The notes under the pieces are model-generated. The model had not been told where the DNA came from. It saw nothing but the letters and a program-made list of their open reading frames with translations, and made no database searches. A stretch of DNA of 64,000 nt from positions 31,648-95,647 of the forward strand of contig NZ_FRDM01000016.1 in the NCBI RefSeq assembly GCF_900143215.1. Reading direction: 5' to 3'. A program made the translations under genes and the position numbers. Shown here piece by piece: positions 27,702-37,727 of the stretch (positions are counted from its first letter, which is position 1; each line of letters opens with the position of its first letter). Source of the DNA: Geodermatophilus obscurus (lineage in GTDB: Bacteria; Actinomycetota; Actinomycetes; Mycobacteriales; Geodermatophilaceae).

Positions 27702-28346
27702 GTGGTCGTGCGCGCGTGGTCGGTCGTCGTCCCGGCGAAGCGGCTGCCGCTGGCCAAGACCCGGCTCACGCCGCTGCCCGAGGGCCTGGACGGCCCGCCG
27801 GACGCGCACGACCGGCTGGTCCTGGCGCTGCTCGCCGACACCGTCGCCGCGGCGCTGGCCTCGCCCGCCGTCGCCGGCGTCCTGGTCGTCACCGACGACC
27901 CCGCGGCCGCCGCGGAGGTCACCCGGCTGGGTGCCCGCACGGCCCCCGACGAGCCCGACCGCGGTCTCAACCCGGCCCTCGAGCACGGCGCCCGGGCCAC
28001 CGGGGGGACGGCGGTGGCGGCGCTCGCCTCGGATCTGCCGGCCCTGCGCCCGGAGGAGCTGACCGCCGCCCTCGCCGCGGCGGAGGCCGCGCCGCGCTGC
28101 TTCGTCCCCGACGCACAGGGCACCGGGACGACGCTGCTCACCGCCGCCGGCACCGACCTACGCCCCGCCTTCGGGACCGGGTCGGCGCAGCGGCACGCAG
28201 CCGGCGGCGCCGTTCCGCTGACCGGCGACTGGCCGGGGCTGGAGCGGGACGTCGACACGCCTGGCGACCTGCGCGCCGTCCTCGCGCTCGGCGTCGGGCC
28301 GCACACCGCGGCACTGCTCGGCGGGGCGGCCCGGCCCCTCGGCTGA
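27702..28346 (+). CDS. cofC: 2-phospho-L-lactate guanylyltransferase (CofC/FbiD)
   Basis: A 214-residue nucleotidyltransferase of the F420 pathway that activates phosphoenolpyruvate or 2-phospho-L-lactate with GTP. It starts [17 protein letters not shown], the family N-terminal nucleotide-binding motif. [13 protein letters not shown] and [20 protein letters not shown] (with the metal-binding SDLPAL) follow, and the [10 protein letters not shown] and [14 protein letters not shown] segments are conserved. Its presence indicates that the organism makes coenzyme F420. Start choice between two nearby GTG codons is open. It is divergent from plsC and is followed by ppk on the same strand. Confidence 0.93.
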   Translation: MVVRAWSVVVPAKRLPLAKTRLTPLPEGLDGPPDAHDRLVLALLADTVAAALASPAVAGVLVVTDDPAAAAEVTRLGARTAPDEPDRGLNPALEHGARATGGTAVAALASDLPALRPEELTAALAAAEAAPRCFVPDAQGTGTTLLTAAGTDLRPAFGTGSAQRHAAGGAVPLTGDWPGLERDVDTPGDLRAVLALGVGPHTAALLGGAARPLG

Positions 28347-28394
28347 CCTGCTGCCCACCGCCCGCCGGCCACCGGACTGCGGCACCATGAGCCC

Positions 28395-30470
28395 GTGCCC
28401 CCGACCAGACCCGGCGCCCCCGCCGACCGGTACATCAACCGCGAGCTGTCGTGGCTGGACTTCAACTCCCGTGTGCTCGAGCTGGCGGAGGACGACTCCC
28501 TGCCGCTGCTGGAGCGGGTCAAGTTCCTGGCGATCTTCGCCGGCAACCTCGACGAGTTCTACATGGTCCGCATCGCCGGTCTGAAGCGCCGGCAGAGCAC
28601 CGGCCTGACGGTCCGCTCGCCCGACGGGCTGACCATCCGCGAGCAGCTGGCGCAGGTCACCGAGCGGACCCGCGACCTGGTGCACCGGCACGCCGACGTC
28701 TTCACCAAGGACATCAGCCCGCGACTGGAGGAGTCCGGGATCCGCATCGTGCACTGGGGCGAGCTGGCCGACGACGAGGCCAAGCGGCTGCGGGACTACT
28801 TCCGCGACCAGGTGTTCCCGGTGCTGACCCCGCTGGCGGTCGACCCGGCGCACCCCTTCCCCTACATCAGCGGCCTGTCGCTGAACCTCGCCGTCCAGGT
28901 GCGCGACCCCGACACCGGCGCCCCGCGCTTCGCCCGGCTCAAGGTGCCCAACAACGTGCCGCGGTTCGTGTCCGTGGGGGCGGGCGGAACGGTCGACCCG
29001 GCCTCGGGTGCGACGTTCCTGCCCCTCGAGGACCTCATCGCGGCACACCTGCCGCAGCTGTTCCCGGGCCTCCACGTCATCGGCCACCACCTGTTCCGGG
29101 TCACCCGCAACGCCGACCTGGAGGTCGAGGAGGACCGCGACGAGGACCTGCTGCAGGCCCTCGAACGGGAACTGGCCCGCCGCCGCTTCGGGCCGGCGGT
29201 GCGGCTGGAGGTCGCCGAGCCGATGGACCCGGCGGTCCTCGACGTGCTGGTCAGCGAGCTGGAGGTCGGCAGGTCCGACGTCGTCCACGTGCCCGGGCTG
29301 CTCGACCTCGCCGCGCTGTGGGAGCTCTACGGGCTCGACCGCCCCGAGCTCAAGGACGAGCCGTTCGTGCCGGCCACCCACCCGCGCCTCTCCGAGGGCG
29401 AGACGCCCAAGAGCGTGTTCGCCACGCTGCGGGAGGGCGACGTGCTCGTCCACCACCCGTACCACTCGTTCGCGACCAGCGTGCAGCGCTTCATCGAGCA
29501 GGCCGCCGCCGACCCGGACGTGCTGGCGATCAAGCAGACCCTGTACCGGACCTCGGGTGACTCGCCGATCGTCAACGCGCTCATCGACGCCGCCGAAGCC
29601 GGCAAGCAGGTCGTCGTCCTCGTGGAGATCAAGGCGCGCTTCGACGAGGAGGCCAACATCAGCTGGGCCCGGTCGCTGGAGCGGGCCGGCTGCCACGTCG
29701 TCTACGGGCTGGTGGGGCTCAAGACCCACTGCAAGACGGCGCTGGTGGTGCGCCGGGAGCACGGCGTGATCCGCCGCTACTGCCACATCGGCACCGGCAA
29801 CTACAACCCCAAGACCGCCCGGCTCTACGAGGACCTCGGCATCCTGACCGCCGACCCGCGGGTGGGCGCCGACCTCACCGATCTGTTCAACACCCTCACC
29901 GGCTACTCGCGGCAGACGACCTACCGCCGGCTGATGGTGGCGCCGCACGGCATCCGCCCCGGGCTGGTGGAGAAGATCCGGCGGGAGGCCCGCCACGCCC
30001 GCGAGGGCCGGCCCGCCGGCATCCGCATCAAGGTGAACTCGCTGGTCGACGAGGAGCTCATCGACGCGCTGTACGAGGCGTCGTCGGCCGGGGTGCCGGT
30101 GGAGCTGCTCATCCGCGGCATCTGCTCGCTGCGTCCCGGCGTCCCGGATCTGTCGGAGCACGTGCGGGTGCGCTCCATCGTCGGCCGCTTCCTGGAGCAC
30201 TCACGGGCGATGTGGTTCGCCAACGGCGGCGAGGGTGAGTGGTGGCTCGGCAGCGCCGACCTCATGCACCGCAACCTCGACCGGCGCGTCGAGGTGCTGC
30301 TGCGGGTGTGCGACGACACCGCCGCGCGCCAGCTGCAGGACGTCTTCGACGCCGCGATGGCCGACGGCGTGCGCTGCTGGGAGCTGGGCAGCGACGGCGC
30401 GTGGACGCGCACCGGCGAGTGCGACTACCAGGCCGAGCTCATGGCGGCGGCGGTCGACCATGCCGGCTGA
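28395..30470 (+). CDS. ppk: Polyphosphate kinase 1
   Basis: A 691-residue enzyme that reversibly polymerises the gamma-phosphate of ATP into polyphosphate. The N-terminus [19 protein letters not shown] and [20 protein letters not shown] are diagnostic. The phosphorylatable histidine is in KTHCKTAL (His445) and the second active-site histidine in [10 protein letters not shown] (His464); their 19-residue spacing equals that of the E. coli pair 435/454. It starts with GTG. Its end overlaps the start of mutT1, the same ppk-mutT1 coupling known from mycobacteria. Confidence 0.98.
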   Translation: MPPTRPGAPADRYINRELSWLDFNSRVLELAEDDSLPLLERVKFLAIFAGNLDEFYMVRIAGLKRRQSTGLTVRSPDGLTIREQLAQVTERTRDLVHRHADVFTKDISPRLEESGIRIVHWGELADDEAKRLRDYFRDQVFPVLTPLAVDPAHPFPYISGLSLNLAVQVRDPDTGAPRFARLKVPNNVPRFVSVGAGGTVDPASGATFLPLEDLIAAHLPQLFPGLHVIGHHLFRVTRNADLEVEEDRDEDLLQALERELARRRFGPAVRLEVAEPMDPAVLDVLVSELEVGRSDVVHVPGLLDLAALWELYGLDRPELKDEPFVPATHPRLSEGETPKSVFATLREGDVLVHHPYHSFATSVQRFIEQAAADPDVLAIKQTLYRTSGDSPIVNALIDAAEAGKQVVVLVEIKARFDEEANISWARSLERAGCHVVYGLVGLKTHCKTALVVRREHGVIRRYCHIGTGNYNPKTARLYEDLGILTADPRVGADLTDLFNTLTGYSRQTTYRRLMVAPHGIRPGLVEKIRREARHAREGRPAGIRIKVNSLVDEELIDALYEASSAGVPVELLIRGICSLRPGVPDLSEHVRVRSIVGRFLEHSRAMWFANGGEGEWWLGSADLMHRNLDRRVEVLLRVCDDTAARQLQDVFDAAMADGVRCWELGSDGAWTRTGECDYQAELMAAAVDHAG

Positions 30471-31404
30471 GGAGAGCCGCCCCGTCCGCGCGGCCGGCGG
30501 CGCCCTGTGGCGCCCGGCCGCCGGCGGCGGCGTGGAGACGGCGCTGGTGCACCGTCCGCGCTACGACGACTGGTCGCTGCCCAAGGGCAAGCCGGACGAG
30601 GGCGAGCACCTGCTGCAGACGGCGGTGCGCGAGGTCGCCGAGGAGACCGGTCTGCAGGTCGTCGTCGGCCGGCGCAGCGTGCGCACCGAGTACGAGGTGC
30701 CGGAGGGCCCCAAGCGGGTCGACTACTGGCTGATGCGCGTGGTCGGCGGGGAGTTCGTGCCCAACGACGAGGTCGACCAGCTGCGCTGGCTGCCGGTCGA
30801 CGAGGCCTGCGCAGTGGTCACCCACGCGCACGACCGCGCCGTGCTGGCCGACCTGGCGCGCACCGACGTCCCGCGGGAGCCCGCGCTGCTGCTGGTCCGG
30901 CACGCCAAGGCCGGCAGCAAGTCGGACTGGAACGGGCCCGACGAGCTGCGGCCGCTGGACGGCAGGGGTCGCCGGCAGGCCGGGCAGCTGGCCTCGGTGC
31001 TGCCGCTGTTCCGCCCGGTCGAGCTGCTGAGCGCCGAGCGGGTCCGCTGCCGGGAGACGCTCGAGCCACTGGCCGAGCGGCTGGCCTGCGCCGTCCACCC
31101 GTTGCGCGAGCTGGGCGAGGAGGAGTACGCCGCCGATCCGCAGGCGGCCCTGGCCGTCGTCGACCGGCTCCTCGCGCCGCGCGACCGGCCCGGCGTGACC
31201 GTCGTCTGCAGCCAGGGCGGAGCGATCCCGTCGGTGCTCGCATCCCTGGGCGTCCGCGTCGCGGGCACCTCCGGAGCGCTGTTCCCGCCGGCGGCGAAGG
31301 GCAGCACCTGGGTGCTGACCGGCCGGCCGGGGGCGCTGGCCGCCGATTACTACCGCGACTTCTCGGCCGACACCGAGGACCCAGCCTCCACCCGCCTGCG
31401 CTGA
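30460..31404 (+). CDS. mutT1: MutT1-like NUDIX hydrolase fused to histidine phosphatase
   Basis: A 314-residue two-domain protein. Residues about 10-135 are a NUDIX domain with the box [20 protein letters not shown] and TGL after it. Residues about 140-300 are a histidine-phosphatase (SixA-like) domain starting [15 protein letters not shown], with the catalytic RHAK and later [19 protein letters not shown]. Mycobacterial MutT1 has this architecture and hydrolyses 8-oxo-(d)GTP and diadenosine polyphosphates. The ATG lies inside the ppk end (11-base overlap). The fit of order and sequence makes orthology likely; the substrate is inferred. Confidence 0.92.
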   Translation: MPAEESRPVRAAGGALWRPAAGGGVETALVHRPRYDDWSLPKGKPDEGEHLLQTAVREVAEETGLQVVVGRRSVRTEYEVPEGPKRVDYWLMRVVGGEFVPNDEVDQLRWLPVDEACAVVTHAHDRAVLADLARTDVPREPALLLVRHAKAGSKSDWNGPDELRPLDGRGRRQAGQLASVLPLFRPVELLSAERVRCRETLEPLAERLACAVHPLRELGEEEYAADPQAALAVVDRLLAPRDRPGVTVVCSQGGAIPSVLASLGVRVAGTSGALFPPAAKGSTWVLTGRPGALAADYYRDFSADTEDPASTRLR

Positions 31405-31411
31405 GGAAGGA

Positions 31412-31499
31412 CACCATGATCAGGTCACCTGATCATGGTGTGTCCTCCCCCACGTCCCACGGTGAGGGAGGACACCGGGTGATCAGGTCACCTGATCAC
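31412..31499. repeat. Three-part palindromic intergenic module, copy 2
   Basis: A perfect palindrome with arms CACCATGATCAGGT and a one-base centre is followed by a hairpin (TGTCCTCCC ... GGGAGGACA). A second perfect palindrome, GTGATCAGGT-C-ACCTGATCAC, closes the module. It lies between convergent mutT1 and leuD. The layout matches copies at 12432-12515 and 47306-47392. Confidence 0.85.
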
Positions 31500-31511
31500 C
31501 GCGGAGCGCCG

Positions 31512-32117
31512 TCAGGCGGGGAGGGCGGGCAGGGCCTTCGGCAGCCAGGCCGGACGGCGGGCCTCGAAGGCCTCGATGTCGGCCAGGTGCCGCTCGGTGA
31601 GCCCGACGTCGTCGAGGCCCTCCAGCAGCCGCCAGCGGGTGTAGCCGTCGATCTCGAACGGCACGCTGTGCCCGCCGTAGGTGACCTGCTTCTCCTGCAG
31701 GTCGACGGTCACCTGCGTGGTGGGGACGGCCTCCACCGCCGCCCACAGGGCCTCGACCTCGGCCTGCGGCAGGACGACGGTGAGCAGCCCGGACTTCGTC
31801 GAGTTGTTCTTGAAGATGTCGGCGAACCGCGAGCTGATGACCACGCGGAACCCGCCGTCGAGCAGCGCCCAGCAGGCGTGCTCGCGGGAGGAGCCGGTGC
31901 CGAAGTCGGGACCGGCCACGAGGATCGACGCGTCGGCGTACTGCGGTTGGTTGAGCACGAAGTCCGGCTCGTTCCTGCGCCAGGCGACGAACAGGCCGTC
32001 CTCGAAACCGGTGCGGGTGATCCGCTTCAGGTACTCCGCCGGGATGATCTGGTCGGTGTCGACGGCGCTGCGGCGCAGCGGGGCGGCCGTGCCGGTGTGC
32101 GTGGTGAAGGCGTCCAT
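31512..32117 (-). CDS. leuD: 3-isopropylmalate dehydratase small subunit
   Basis: A 201-residue small subunit of isopropylmalate isomerase. It shows [20 protein letters not shown], the swivel-domain substrate loop [20 protein letters not shown], and the [17 protein letters not shown] segment. With LeuC it converts 2- to 3-isopropylmalate, and in citramalate-using organisms also citramalate to methylmalate. It is 23 bases downstream of leuC and surely in the same operon. Confidence 0.97.
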   Translation of the reverse strand: MDAFTTHTGTAAPLRRSAVDTDQIIPAEYLKRITRTGFEDGLFVAWRRNEPDFVLNQPQYADASILVAGPDFGTGSSREHACWALLDGGFRVVISSRFADIFKNNSTKSGLLTVVLPQAEVEALWAAVEAVPTTQVTVDLQEKQVTYGGHSVPFEIDGYTRWRLLEGLDDVGLTERHLADIEAFEARRPAWLPKALPALPA

Positions 32118-32140
32118 GGCTCTCGGGGCTCCAGTGCGGG

Positions 32141-33565
32141 TCAGACGGCGGCCGGGACGGGGGCGTCGGCCAGGTCGGCGGGGGCGGTCAGCCGCCCGGT
32201 CAGCGCGGTGGCCGCGGCGACGGACGGCGACACCAGGTGGGTGCGCCCGCCCTTGCCCTGCCGGCCCTGGAAGTTGCGGTTGCTGGTCGAGGCCGACCGC
32301 TCCCCCGGCTGGAGCTGGTCGGGGTTCATGCCCAGGCACATCGAGCACCCGGCGCCCCGCCACTCGGCACCGGCCTCGGTGAACACCTGGTCCAGGCCCT
32401 CCGCCTCGGCCTGCAGCTTGACGCCGACCGACCCGGGGACGACGAGCATCCGGGTGTGCGGGTCGATGTGCTTGCCGCGCAGCAGCTCGGCGGCGATCCG
32501 CAGGTCCTCGATCCGGCCGTTGGTGCACGAACCGAGGAAGACGGTGTCCACCTCGATCTCGCGCAGCGGCGTGCCCGGGGTCAGCCCCATGTAGGCCAGT
32601 GCCTGCTCGGCGGACCGGCGCTCGTCCTCGTCGGCCATGGTCGCCGGGTCCGGCACCGAGCCGGCGATCGGCAGGCCCTGCCCCGGGTTGGTGCCCCAGG
32701 TGACGAACGGCGTGAGCTCGGCGGCCTCGAGGACGACCTCGGTGTCGAAGACGGCGTCCTCGTCGGTGCGCAGCGTCTGCCAGTACTCGACGGCGGCGTC
32801 CCAGTCGGCGCCCTGCGGGGCGTGCGGGCGGCCCTGCAGGAAGTCGAAGGTGGTCTCGTCCGGGGCGATCAGCCCGGCGCGGGCACCGGCCTCGATCGAC
32901 ATGTTGCAGATCGTCATCCGGGCCTCCATCGACAGCGCCTCGATGGCGCTGCCGCGGTACTCGATGACGTGGCCGGCGGCACCGTTGGTGCCGATCCTCG
33001 CGATGACGGCCAGGATGACGTCCTTGGCCGAGACCCCCTCGGGCAGCTCGCCGTTCACCGTGACGGCCATCTGCTTGGGCCGGTACTGCGGCAGGGTCTG
33101 CGTGGCCAGCACGTGCTCGACCTCGCTGGTGCCGATGCCGAACGCCAGCGCGCCGAAGGCTCCATGGGTGGAGGTGTGGCTGTCGCCGCAGACGATGGTC
33201 GTGCCCGGCTGGGTGAGACCCAGCTGCGGGCCGATGACGTGCACGATGCCCTGGTCGCGGTCGCCCATGGGCGCGAGCCGGATGCCGAACTCGGCGGTGT
33301 TCCTGCGCAGCGCCTCGACCTGCGCGCGGCTGACCGGGTCGGCGATGGGCTTGAGGATGTCCAGCGTCGGGACGTTGTGGTCCTCGGTGGCCATGGTGAG
33401 GTCGGGGCGGCGGACCCGGCGGCCGGCGGCGCGGAGGCCGTCGAAGGCCTGCGGGCTGGTCACCTCGTGCACCAGGTGCAGGTCGATGTAGAGCAGGTCC
33501 GGCTCGCCCGCGGCGCTGCGCACGACGTGGGCGTCGTAGACCTTCTCCGCCAGGGTCTTCGGCAC
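32141..33565 (-). CDS. leuC: 3-isopropylmalate dehydratase large subunit
   Basis: A 474-residue aconitase-superfamily subunit with a 4Fe-4S cluster. It begins [14 protein letters not shown]. It has the [21 protein letters not shown] substrate block and three cluster cysteine contexts ([14 protein letters not shown], then the C-x2-C of [12 protein letters not shown]). LeuC/LeuD isomerise isopropylmalate. Because cimA is present in the window, the pair may also work on citramalate. It is divergent from an IclR-type regulator 84 bases away; an inverted repeat in the gap is a likely operator. Confidence 0.97.
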   Translation of the reverse strand: MPKTLAEKVYDAHVVRSAAGEPDLLYIDLHLVHEVTSPQAFDGLRAAGRRVRRPDLTMATEDHNVPTLDILKPIADPVSRAQVEALRRNTAEFGIRLAPMGDRDQGIVHVIGPQLGLTQPGTTIVCGDSHTSTHGAFGALAFGIGTSEVEHVLATQTLPQYRPKQMAVTVNGELPEGVSAKDVILAVIARIGTNGAAGHVIEYRGSAIEALSMEARMTICNMSIEAGARAGLIAPDETTFDFLQGRPHAPQGADWDAAVEYWQTLRTDEDAVFDTEVVLEAAELTPFVTWGTNPGQGLPIAGSVPDPATMADEDERRSAEQALAYMGLTPGTPLREIEVDTVFLGSCTNGRIEDLRIAAELLRGKHIDPHTRMLVVPGSVGVKLQAEAEGLDQVFTEAGAEWRGAGCSMCLGMNPDQLQPGERSASTSNRNFQGRQGKGGRTHLVSPSVAAATALTGRLTAPADLADAPVPAAV

Positions 33566-33617
33566 GGCTGGTCCCTCCAGGTGTCGGGGCCCGCTCCCCT
33601 GCGAGGACCGGACTGGT

Positions 33618-33636
33618 CATCTCACGGTGTGGGATG
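33618..33636. promoter_or_regulatory. Candidate LtbR/NdgR operator between leuC and the IclR gene
   Basis: CATCTCAC-GGT-GTGGGATG is a near-perfect inverted repeat (one mismatch) placed between divergent leuC and the IclR-type gene. A related half site, GTGTGGGACAG, covers the start codon of the regulator. IclR regulators of the LtbR/NdgR group are known to control leuCD from this intergenic space. The assignment follows position and symmetry. Confidence 0.55.
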
Positions 33637-33649
33637 CGAGTATTGCTGT

Positions 33650-34351
33650 GTGGGACAGCCTAACCCCGTCGCCGTCTTGGACAAAGCGGTGGCCATCCTC
33701 CGTGCCGTGGCCGCCGAGCCGGCGACCCTCGCCGAGCTCGTGGCGCGCACCGGGCTGCCCCGGGCGACCGCGCACCGGCTGGCCGTGGCCCTCGAGGGGC
33801 ACCGCCTGGTCCGGCGCACCCCGGTCGGCGCGTGGGCGCCCGGCCCGGCGCTGGCCGAGCTCGGCCGCGGGGTCGCCGACCTCGCCGAGCTCGCCGGCCG
33901 GCACCTGGTCGCCCTGCGCGACGCCAGCGGGGAGAGCGCCCAGTTCTACGTCCGGGACGGCGGCAGCCGGGTGTGCGTGGCCGCCGCTGAGCGGGCGCAC
34001 GGGCTGCGCGACACCGTGCCGGTCGGCGCCCGGCTGCCGCTGACCGCGGGCTCGGCGGCCCACGCGCTGCTCGCCTTCGCCCCCGCCGACGAGGTCACGC
34101 CGCTGCTGCCCAGCGCCAGCTTCACGGCCCGCACGCTGCTCGACGTCCGCCGCCGGGGCTGGGCGCACAGCATCGCCGAGCGCGAGCCCGGGGTGGCGTC
34201 ACTGTCGGCGCCGGTCCGCGACGTGACAGGCGCGGTGCTGGGGGCGGTCTCCATCTCCGGGCCGGTCGAGCGGCTGGGCCGCCGACCCGCTCCCGAGGTG
34301 GTCGGCGCGGTGCTCGATGCCGCAGGCGCGATCTCCCGCGCCGCCCGCTGA
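33650..34351 (+). CDS. IclR-family regulator of leucine biosynthesis (LtbR/NdgR-like)
   Basis: A 233-residue regulator with an N-terminal winged helix ([40 protein letters not shown]) and a C-terminal IclR effector domain (from about residue 85; [20 protein letters not shown], ending [10 protein letters not shown]). It is divergent from leuC, the position of LtbR in Corynebacterium and NdgR in Streptomyces, which control leuCD and other amino-acid genes. That placement is the main reason for the call. A TATTGC hexamer just before the GTG suggests a leaderless or near-leaderless transcript. Confidence 0.88.
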   Translation: MGQPNPVAVLDKAVAILRAVAAEPATLAELVARTGLPRATAHRLAVALEGHRLVRRTPVGAWAPGPALAELGRGVADLAELAGRHLVALRDASGESAQFYVRDGGSRVCVAAAERAHGLRDTVPVGARLPLTAGSAAHALLAFAPADEVTPLLPSASFTARTLLDVRRRGWAHSIAEREPGVASLSAPVRDVTGAVLGAVSISGPVERLGRRPAPEVVGAVLDAAGAISRAAR

Positions 34352-34379
34352 GCCTCCCGACCTCTCCCGCCCCCTCCAG

Positions 34380-34453
34380 CGTTGATCATGGGACTCGTGC
34401 CGGGCCCCGCGGCGTGTCCCCGCGTGCCCCGTGCAACAACCCCATGATCAGCG
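34380..34453. repeat. Long imperfect inverted repeat with TGATCATGGG arms
   Basis: CGTTGATCATGGG at one end and CCCATGATCAGCG at the other enclose a GC-rich centre that can pair in part (GTGCCGGGCCCCGCGGC, CGTGCCCCGTGCAACAAC). It lies in the gap between two plus-strand genes. It shares a TGATCA core with the three-part modules but is a different sequence, and the overall shape resembles an intergenic repeat or terminator. Confidence 0.5.
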
Positions 34454-34568
34454 AGGTGGAGCAGCTGGGGCCGCGGGGTGGCTGGGCCGCGGGGTCACGG
34501 GAGGCCCTCGGACGCCCCTGACCGACCGGGCAGTTCCCCTCGCGGGCCGTTCGGCGAACACTGGGCCC

Positions 34569-35678
34569 ATGACCACCACCGGGCCCACGTACCGCGGCCG
34601 CGCCCGGATCGCCGAGCCCGGCGAGGGCATCGGCCTCGACGAGTTGGCGCTGGCCACCCGCAACCACGGGATGCCGCTGGAGGCGCTGCGCTACGACGTG
34701 ACACCGCCCGGGCTGCACTACGTGCTCACCCACTACGACATCCCCGCCGTCGACCCGGCGAGCTGGTCGCTGCAGGTCGGCGGGGCGGTCGCCCGCCCGC
34801 TGCGGCTTCCCCTCGACGACCTGCGCAGCCGCCCGGCCGTCACCGCACGGGTGCTGCTCGAGTGCGCCGGCAACGGCCGCGCCCGCTACGAGCCGCGGCC
34901 GGTGAGCCAGCCCTGGCTGCTGGAGTCCGTCGGCACCGCCGAGTGGACCGGTACCCCGCTGGCCCCGCTGCTGGAGGAGGCCGGGGTGGCCGACGGCGCG
35001 GTCGACGTCGCCTTCACCGGCGCCGACCACGGTGTGGAGCGCGGCGTCGAGCAGGACTACGCGCGCGGCCTGCCGCTGGCCGAGGCGGTGCGCCCGGAGG
35101 TGCTGCTGGTCTGGGGCATGAACGGGATGCCGCTGCCGCCCCAGCACGGTGCCCCGCTGCGGTTGCTGGTGCCCGGCTGGTACGGCATGGCGCACGTCAA
35201 GTGGCTGACCCGCGTCGAGGTGCTCGACCACCCCTTCGACGGCTACCAGAACGCCCGCGCCTACCGGCTCGAGGTCGACTCCGCCGACGCCGGCGAGCCG
35301 GTGACCCGCATCGCGCCCCGGGCGCTGCTCGCCCCGCCGGGCTGGCCGGACTTCATGACCCGCGAGCGCTTCCTGCGCCCGGGGCCGGTGACGCTCACCG
35401 GACGGGCCTGGTCCGGCCGGGCGCCGATCCGGGGCGTCGAGGTCAGCACGGACGGCGGGGCCACCTGGTCCCCCGCCGAGGTCGCCCCGGCCGACCCGGC
35501 GCACCCGTGGGCCTGGCGGGCCTGGACGTTCCCCTGGACGGCGGAGCCGGGCAGCTGGGAGCTGCTCGCCCGCGCGACCGACGCCGAGGGCAGCCAGCCG
35601 ACCGAGCAGGTGTGGAACCGGCAGGGCATGGCGAACAACCTGGTGCAGCGGGTGCTGGTGACCGTGCTGGCGGGCTGA
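34569..35678 (+). CDS. Sulfite oxidase-like molybdopterin oxidoreductase
   Basis: A 369-residue protein with an Oxidored_molyb domain (residues about 40-230). The molybdenum-ligating cysteine is in RVLLECAGNGRARYEP. The substrate-pocket block EVLLVWGMNGMPLPPQHGAP follows, and then a C-terminal Mo-co dimerisation (Ig-like) domain from about 250 (GRAWSGRAPIRGVEVSTDGG). No signal peptide or Tat motif is visible, so it appears cytoplasmic. Family members oxidise sulfite or reduce sulfoxides, and the electron partner is not adjacent. It stands alone between two intergenic repeats. Confidence 0.9.
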   Translation: MTTTGPTYRGRARIAEPGEGIGLDELALATRNHGMPLEALRYDVTPPGLHYVLTHYDIPAVDPASWSLQVGGAVARPLRLPLDDLRSRPAVTARVLLECAGNGRARYEPRPVSQPWLLESVGTAEWTGTPLAPLLEEAGVADGAVDVAFTGADHGVERGVEQDYARGLPLAEAVRPEVLLVWGMNGMPLPPQHGAPLRLLVPGWYGMAHVKWLTRVEVLDHPFDGYQNARAYRLEVDSADAGEPVTRIAPRALLAPPGWPDFMTRERFLRPGPVTLTGRAWSGRAPIRGVEVSTDGGATWSPAEVAPADPAHPWAWRAWTFPWTAEPGSWELLARATDAEGSQPTEQVWNRQGMANNLVQRVLVTVLAG

Positions 35679-35690
35679 GTCGCCTGACGT

Positions 35691-35747
35691 GGCCCCGTCC
35701 CGGGCTCCGCCTGAGCGGGCCCGGGTGGGCAGGACGGGGTCCCTCCT
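35691..35747 (-). repeat. Stop-proximal GC stem-loop between convergent genes
   Basis: Read on the minus strand it opens directly after the stop of the small membrane protein gene with AGGAGGGACCCCGTCCTGCC and ends GGGACGGGGCC. The outer arms GGACCCCGTCC and GGACGGGGCC can pair. It also closes the sulfite-oxidase-like gene on the other strand. Confidence 0.7.
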
Positions 35748-36026
35748 TCAGTGCGGGGCGGGCCGGTCGTCGTCGCCGGCCACGTCGGCTCCCGGGTCGA
35801 CCACCACCGGCCGCAGCCAGGACCACACGGCGAACGTGACCGCGAAGACGGCCATCGCGATGCCGGCCCACAGGTTGGCGTTCACGTCGCCGGTCTTCGC
35901 CTGCTCGGCCGGGGAGTTGCCGAACAGGCCCATGAGGACCAGCACGACGCCGTAGAAGCCGATCAGGCCGGCGATGACGTTGCGGACGTCGAAGGCCCCG
36001 GCCGCGTGCTGACGCTGCTCACTCAT
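35748..36026 (-). CDS. Small two-helix membrane protein linked to the SSS symporter
   Basis: A 92-residue protein with two transmembrane helices (VIAGLIGFYGVVLVLMGLFG and LWAGIAMAVFAVTFAVWSWL) joined by a polar loop, and an acidic tail. The start lies ten bases after the symporter stop on the same strand. I know of no characterised family, but small membrane proteins commonly follow SSS-type symporters in Actinobacteria and may be accessory subunits. Its codon use looks ordinary for the genome. Confidence 0.7.
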   Translation of the reverse strand: MSEQRQHAAGAFDVRNVIAGLIGFYGVVLVLMGLFGNSPAEQAKTGDVNANLWAGIAMAVFAVTFAVWSWLRPVVVDPGADVAGDDDRPAPH

Positions 36027-36036
36027 GTCCGGCTCC

Positions 36037-37698
36037 TCAGCGGAAGATCAGGTTCAGGCCGATGACCATGACCAGCGAGATGCTCGCCAGCTTGGTCGGT
36101 GACTGGTACCACGGCAGTCGGTGCGCCTCCGGGTCGGTGCGCTGCTCCTTCGGCGTCTCGGAGTAGACGAGGCTGACCAGCTCGTGCGCCGGCTTGGGCT
36201 GGGTCACCATGGTGACCGCGACGCTGACCAGGATGTCGACGACGAAGGCAGCTCCGGCCGCGACGAACGCCGCGCCCTGGCCGGGCAGGTCGAACACCCC
36301 GGCCTCCGACAGGACGAAGACGGTGATCGCGGCCAGCGTGCCCGAGACCAGTCCGGCCCAGCCCGCCGTCGCCGTCATCCGCTTCCAGAACATGCCGAGG
36401 ATGAAGGTCGCGAACAGGGGGGCGTTGAAGAAGCCGAACAGCGTCTGCAGGTAGTCCATCAGGTTCTGGTAGCCGGCCGCGATGAGCGCCGTCCCGATGG
36501 CCACCACCGTCGCCCCCACCGTGGCCCACCGGCCGACGGCCAGGTAGTAGGAGTCGGGCCGGTCCTTGATCACGTAGGTCTGCCACAGGTCGTAGCTGAA
36601 GACCGTGTTGAAGGCGGAGATGTTGGCGGCCATACCGGCCATGAACGCCGCCAGCAGACCGGCGATCGCGACCCCGAGCAGGCCGTTGGGCAGCACGTCG
36701 CGGACCAGGCCGAGCAGCGCCTCGTTGTAGGAGAGACCGCTGGGCTGACCGGCCTTGAGCTGCTGGATCTCCGGGACCAGGATCCCGGCGATCAGGCCCG
36801 GGATCACCACGATGAACGGCACGAACATCTTCGGGAAGGACCCGATGATCGGCGTGCTGCGTGCCGCCGACATCGACTTCGTCGCCATCGCCCGCTGGAC
36901 CTCGACGAAGTTCGTCGTCCAGTAGCCGAAGGAGAGCACGAAGCCCAGACCGAACACGATCCCGATCGTCGACCAGACCGGGCTCTGGAAGCCCGACAGG
37001 TCGGTGGCCGGCCACGAGGAGAGCTGCTCGGGACCGTCCGTGGCCGTGACCTCGTCGATCAGCCCGCCGATCCCGCCGACGCGGTGCAGCCCGATCAGGG
37101 TCAACGGCAGCAGGGCCGCGACGATGACGAAGAACTGGAGCACCTCGTTGTAGATCGCCGCCGACAGCCCGCCGAGGGTGATGTAGCTGAGCACCACCGC
37201 GGCCGCGACGACCAGCGAGATCCACAGCGGCCAGCCGAGCAGCGCGTTGACGATCGTGGCCAGCAGGAACAGGTTGATCCCCGCGATGAGCACCTGGGCC
37301 AGCGCGAAGGACAGCGCGTTGACCAGGTGGGCACCGGTGCCGAACCGCCGGCGCATGAACTCCGGGACGCTGCGGACCTTCGACCCGTAGTAGAACGGCA
37401 TCATCACGACGCCGAGGAACAGCATGGCCGGGACGGCGCCGATCCAGAAGTAGTGCATGGTCGACATGCCGTACTGGGCACCGTTGGCGGACATGCCGAT
37501 GATCTCGACCGCGCCGAGGTTGGCGGAGATGAACGCCAGGCCGGTCACCCACGCGGGCAACGACCGCCCGGACAGGAAGAAGTCCAGGCTGTCGGACACC
37601 CGCCGGCGGGCCGCGAAGCCGATCAGCATCACCACACCGAAGTAGGCGGCGACGAGCAGGTAGTCGACGAACGAGGCGTCGAGACGCAGTGCTTCCAC
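36037..37698 (-). CDS. Sodium:solute symporter (SSS family), probably galactose/sugar uptake
   Basis: A 553-residue SSS-family transporter with about 13-14 helices. It carries ARRRVSDSLDFFLSGRSLPA at the first loop, FISANLGAVEIIGMSANGAQ with the conserved helix-1 residues, and the GLLAAFMAGMAANISAFNTV segment that forms the sodium site region (the S-A-x-x-S-F pattern of SGLTs). It resembles the SGLT/vSGLT subfamily. Galactose is the best guess because galK and galT follow directly in the same direction, but substrate identity is inferred. A GTG start fits the first helix. Confidence 0.88.
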   Translation of the reverse strand: MEALRLDASFVDYLLVAAYFGVVMLIGFAARRRVSDSLDFFLSGRSLPAWVTGLAFISANLGAVEIIGMSANGAQYGMSTMHYFWIGAVPAMLFLGVVMMPFYYGSKVRSVPEFMRRRFGTGAHLVNALSFALAQVLIAGINLFLLATIVNALLGWPLWISLVVAAAVVLSYITLGGLSAAIYNEVLQFFVIVAALLPLTLIGLHRVGGIGGLIDEVTATDGPEQLSSWPATDLSGFQSPVWSTIGIVFGLGFVLSFGYWTTNFVEVQRAMATKSMSAARSTPIIGSFPKMFVPFIVVIPGLIAGILVPEIQQLKAGQPSGLSYNEALLGLVRDVLPNGLLGVAIAGLLAAFMAGMAANISAFNTVFSYDLWQTYVIKDRPDSYYLAVGRWATVGATVVAIGTALIAAGYQNLMDYLQTLFGFFNAPLFATFILGMFWKRMTATAGWAGLVSGTLAAITVFVLSEAGVFDLPGQGAAFVAAGAAFVVDILVSVAVTMVTQPKPAHELVSLVYSETPKEQRTDPEAHRLPWYQSPTKLASISLVMVIGLNLIFR

Positions 37699-37727
37699 GG
37701 CTGGGTGACCTCCGGTGGGGGTGTGGG

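Noticed and set aside
33566..33649. T-box or metabolite riboswitch before leuC
   Set aside because: The intergenic space is only 84 bases with no T-box motif or multi-stem structure; a DNA operator is the simpler reading.
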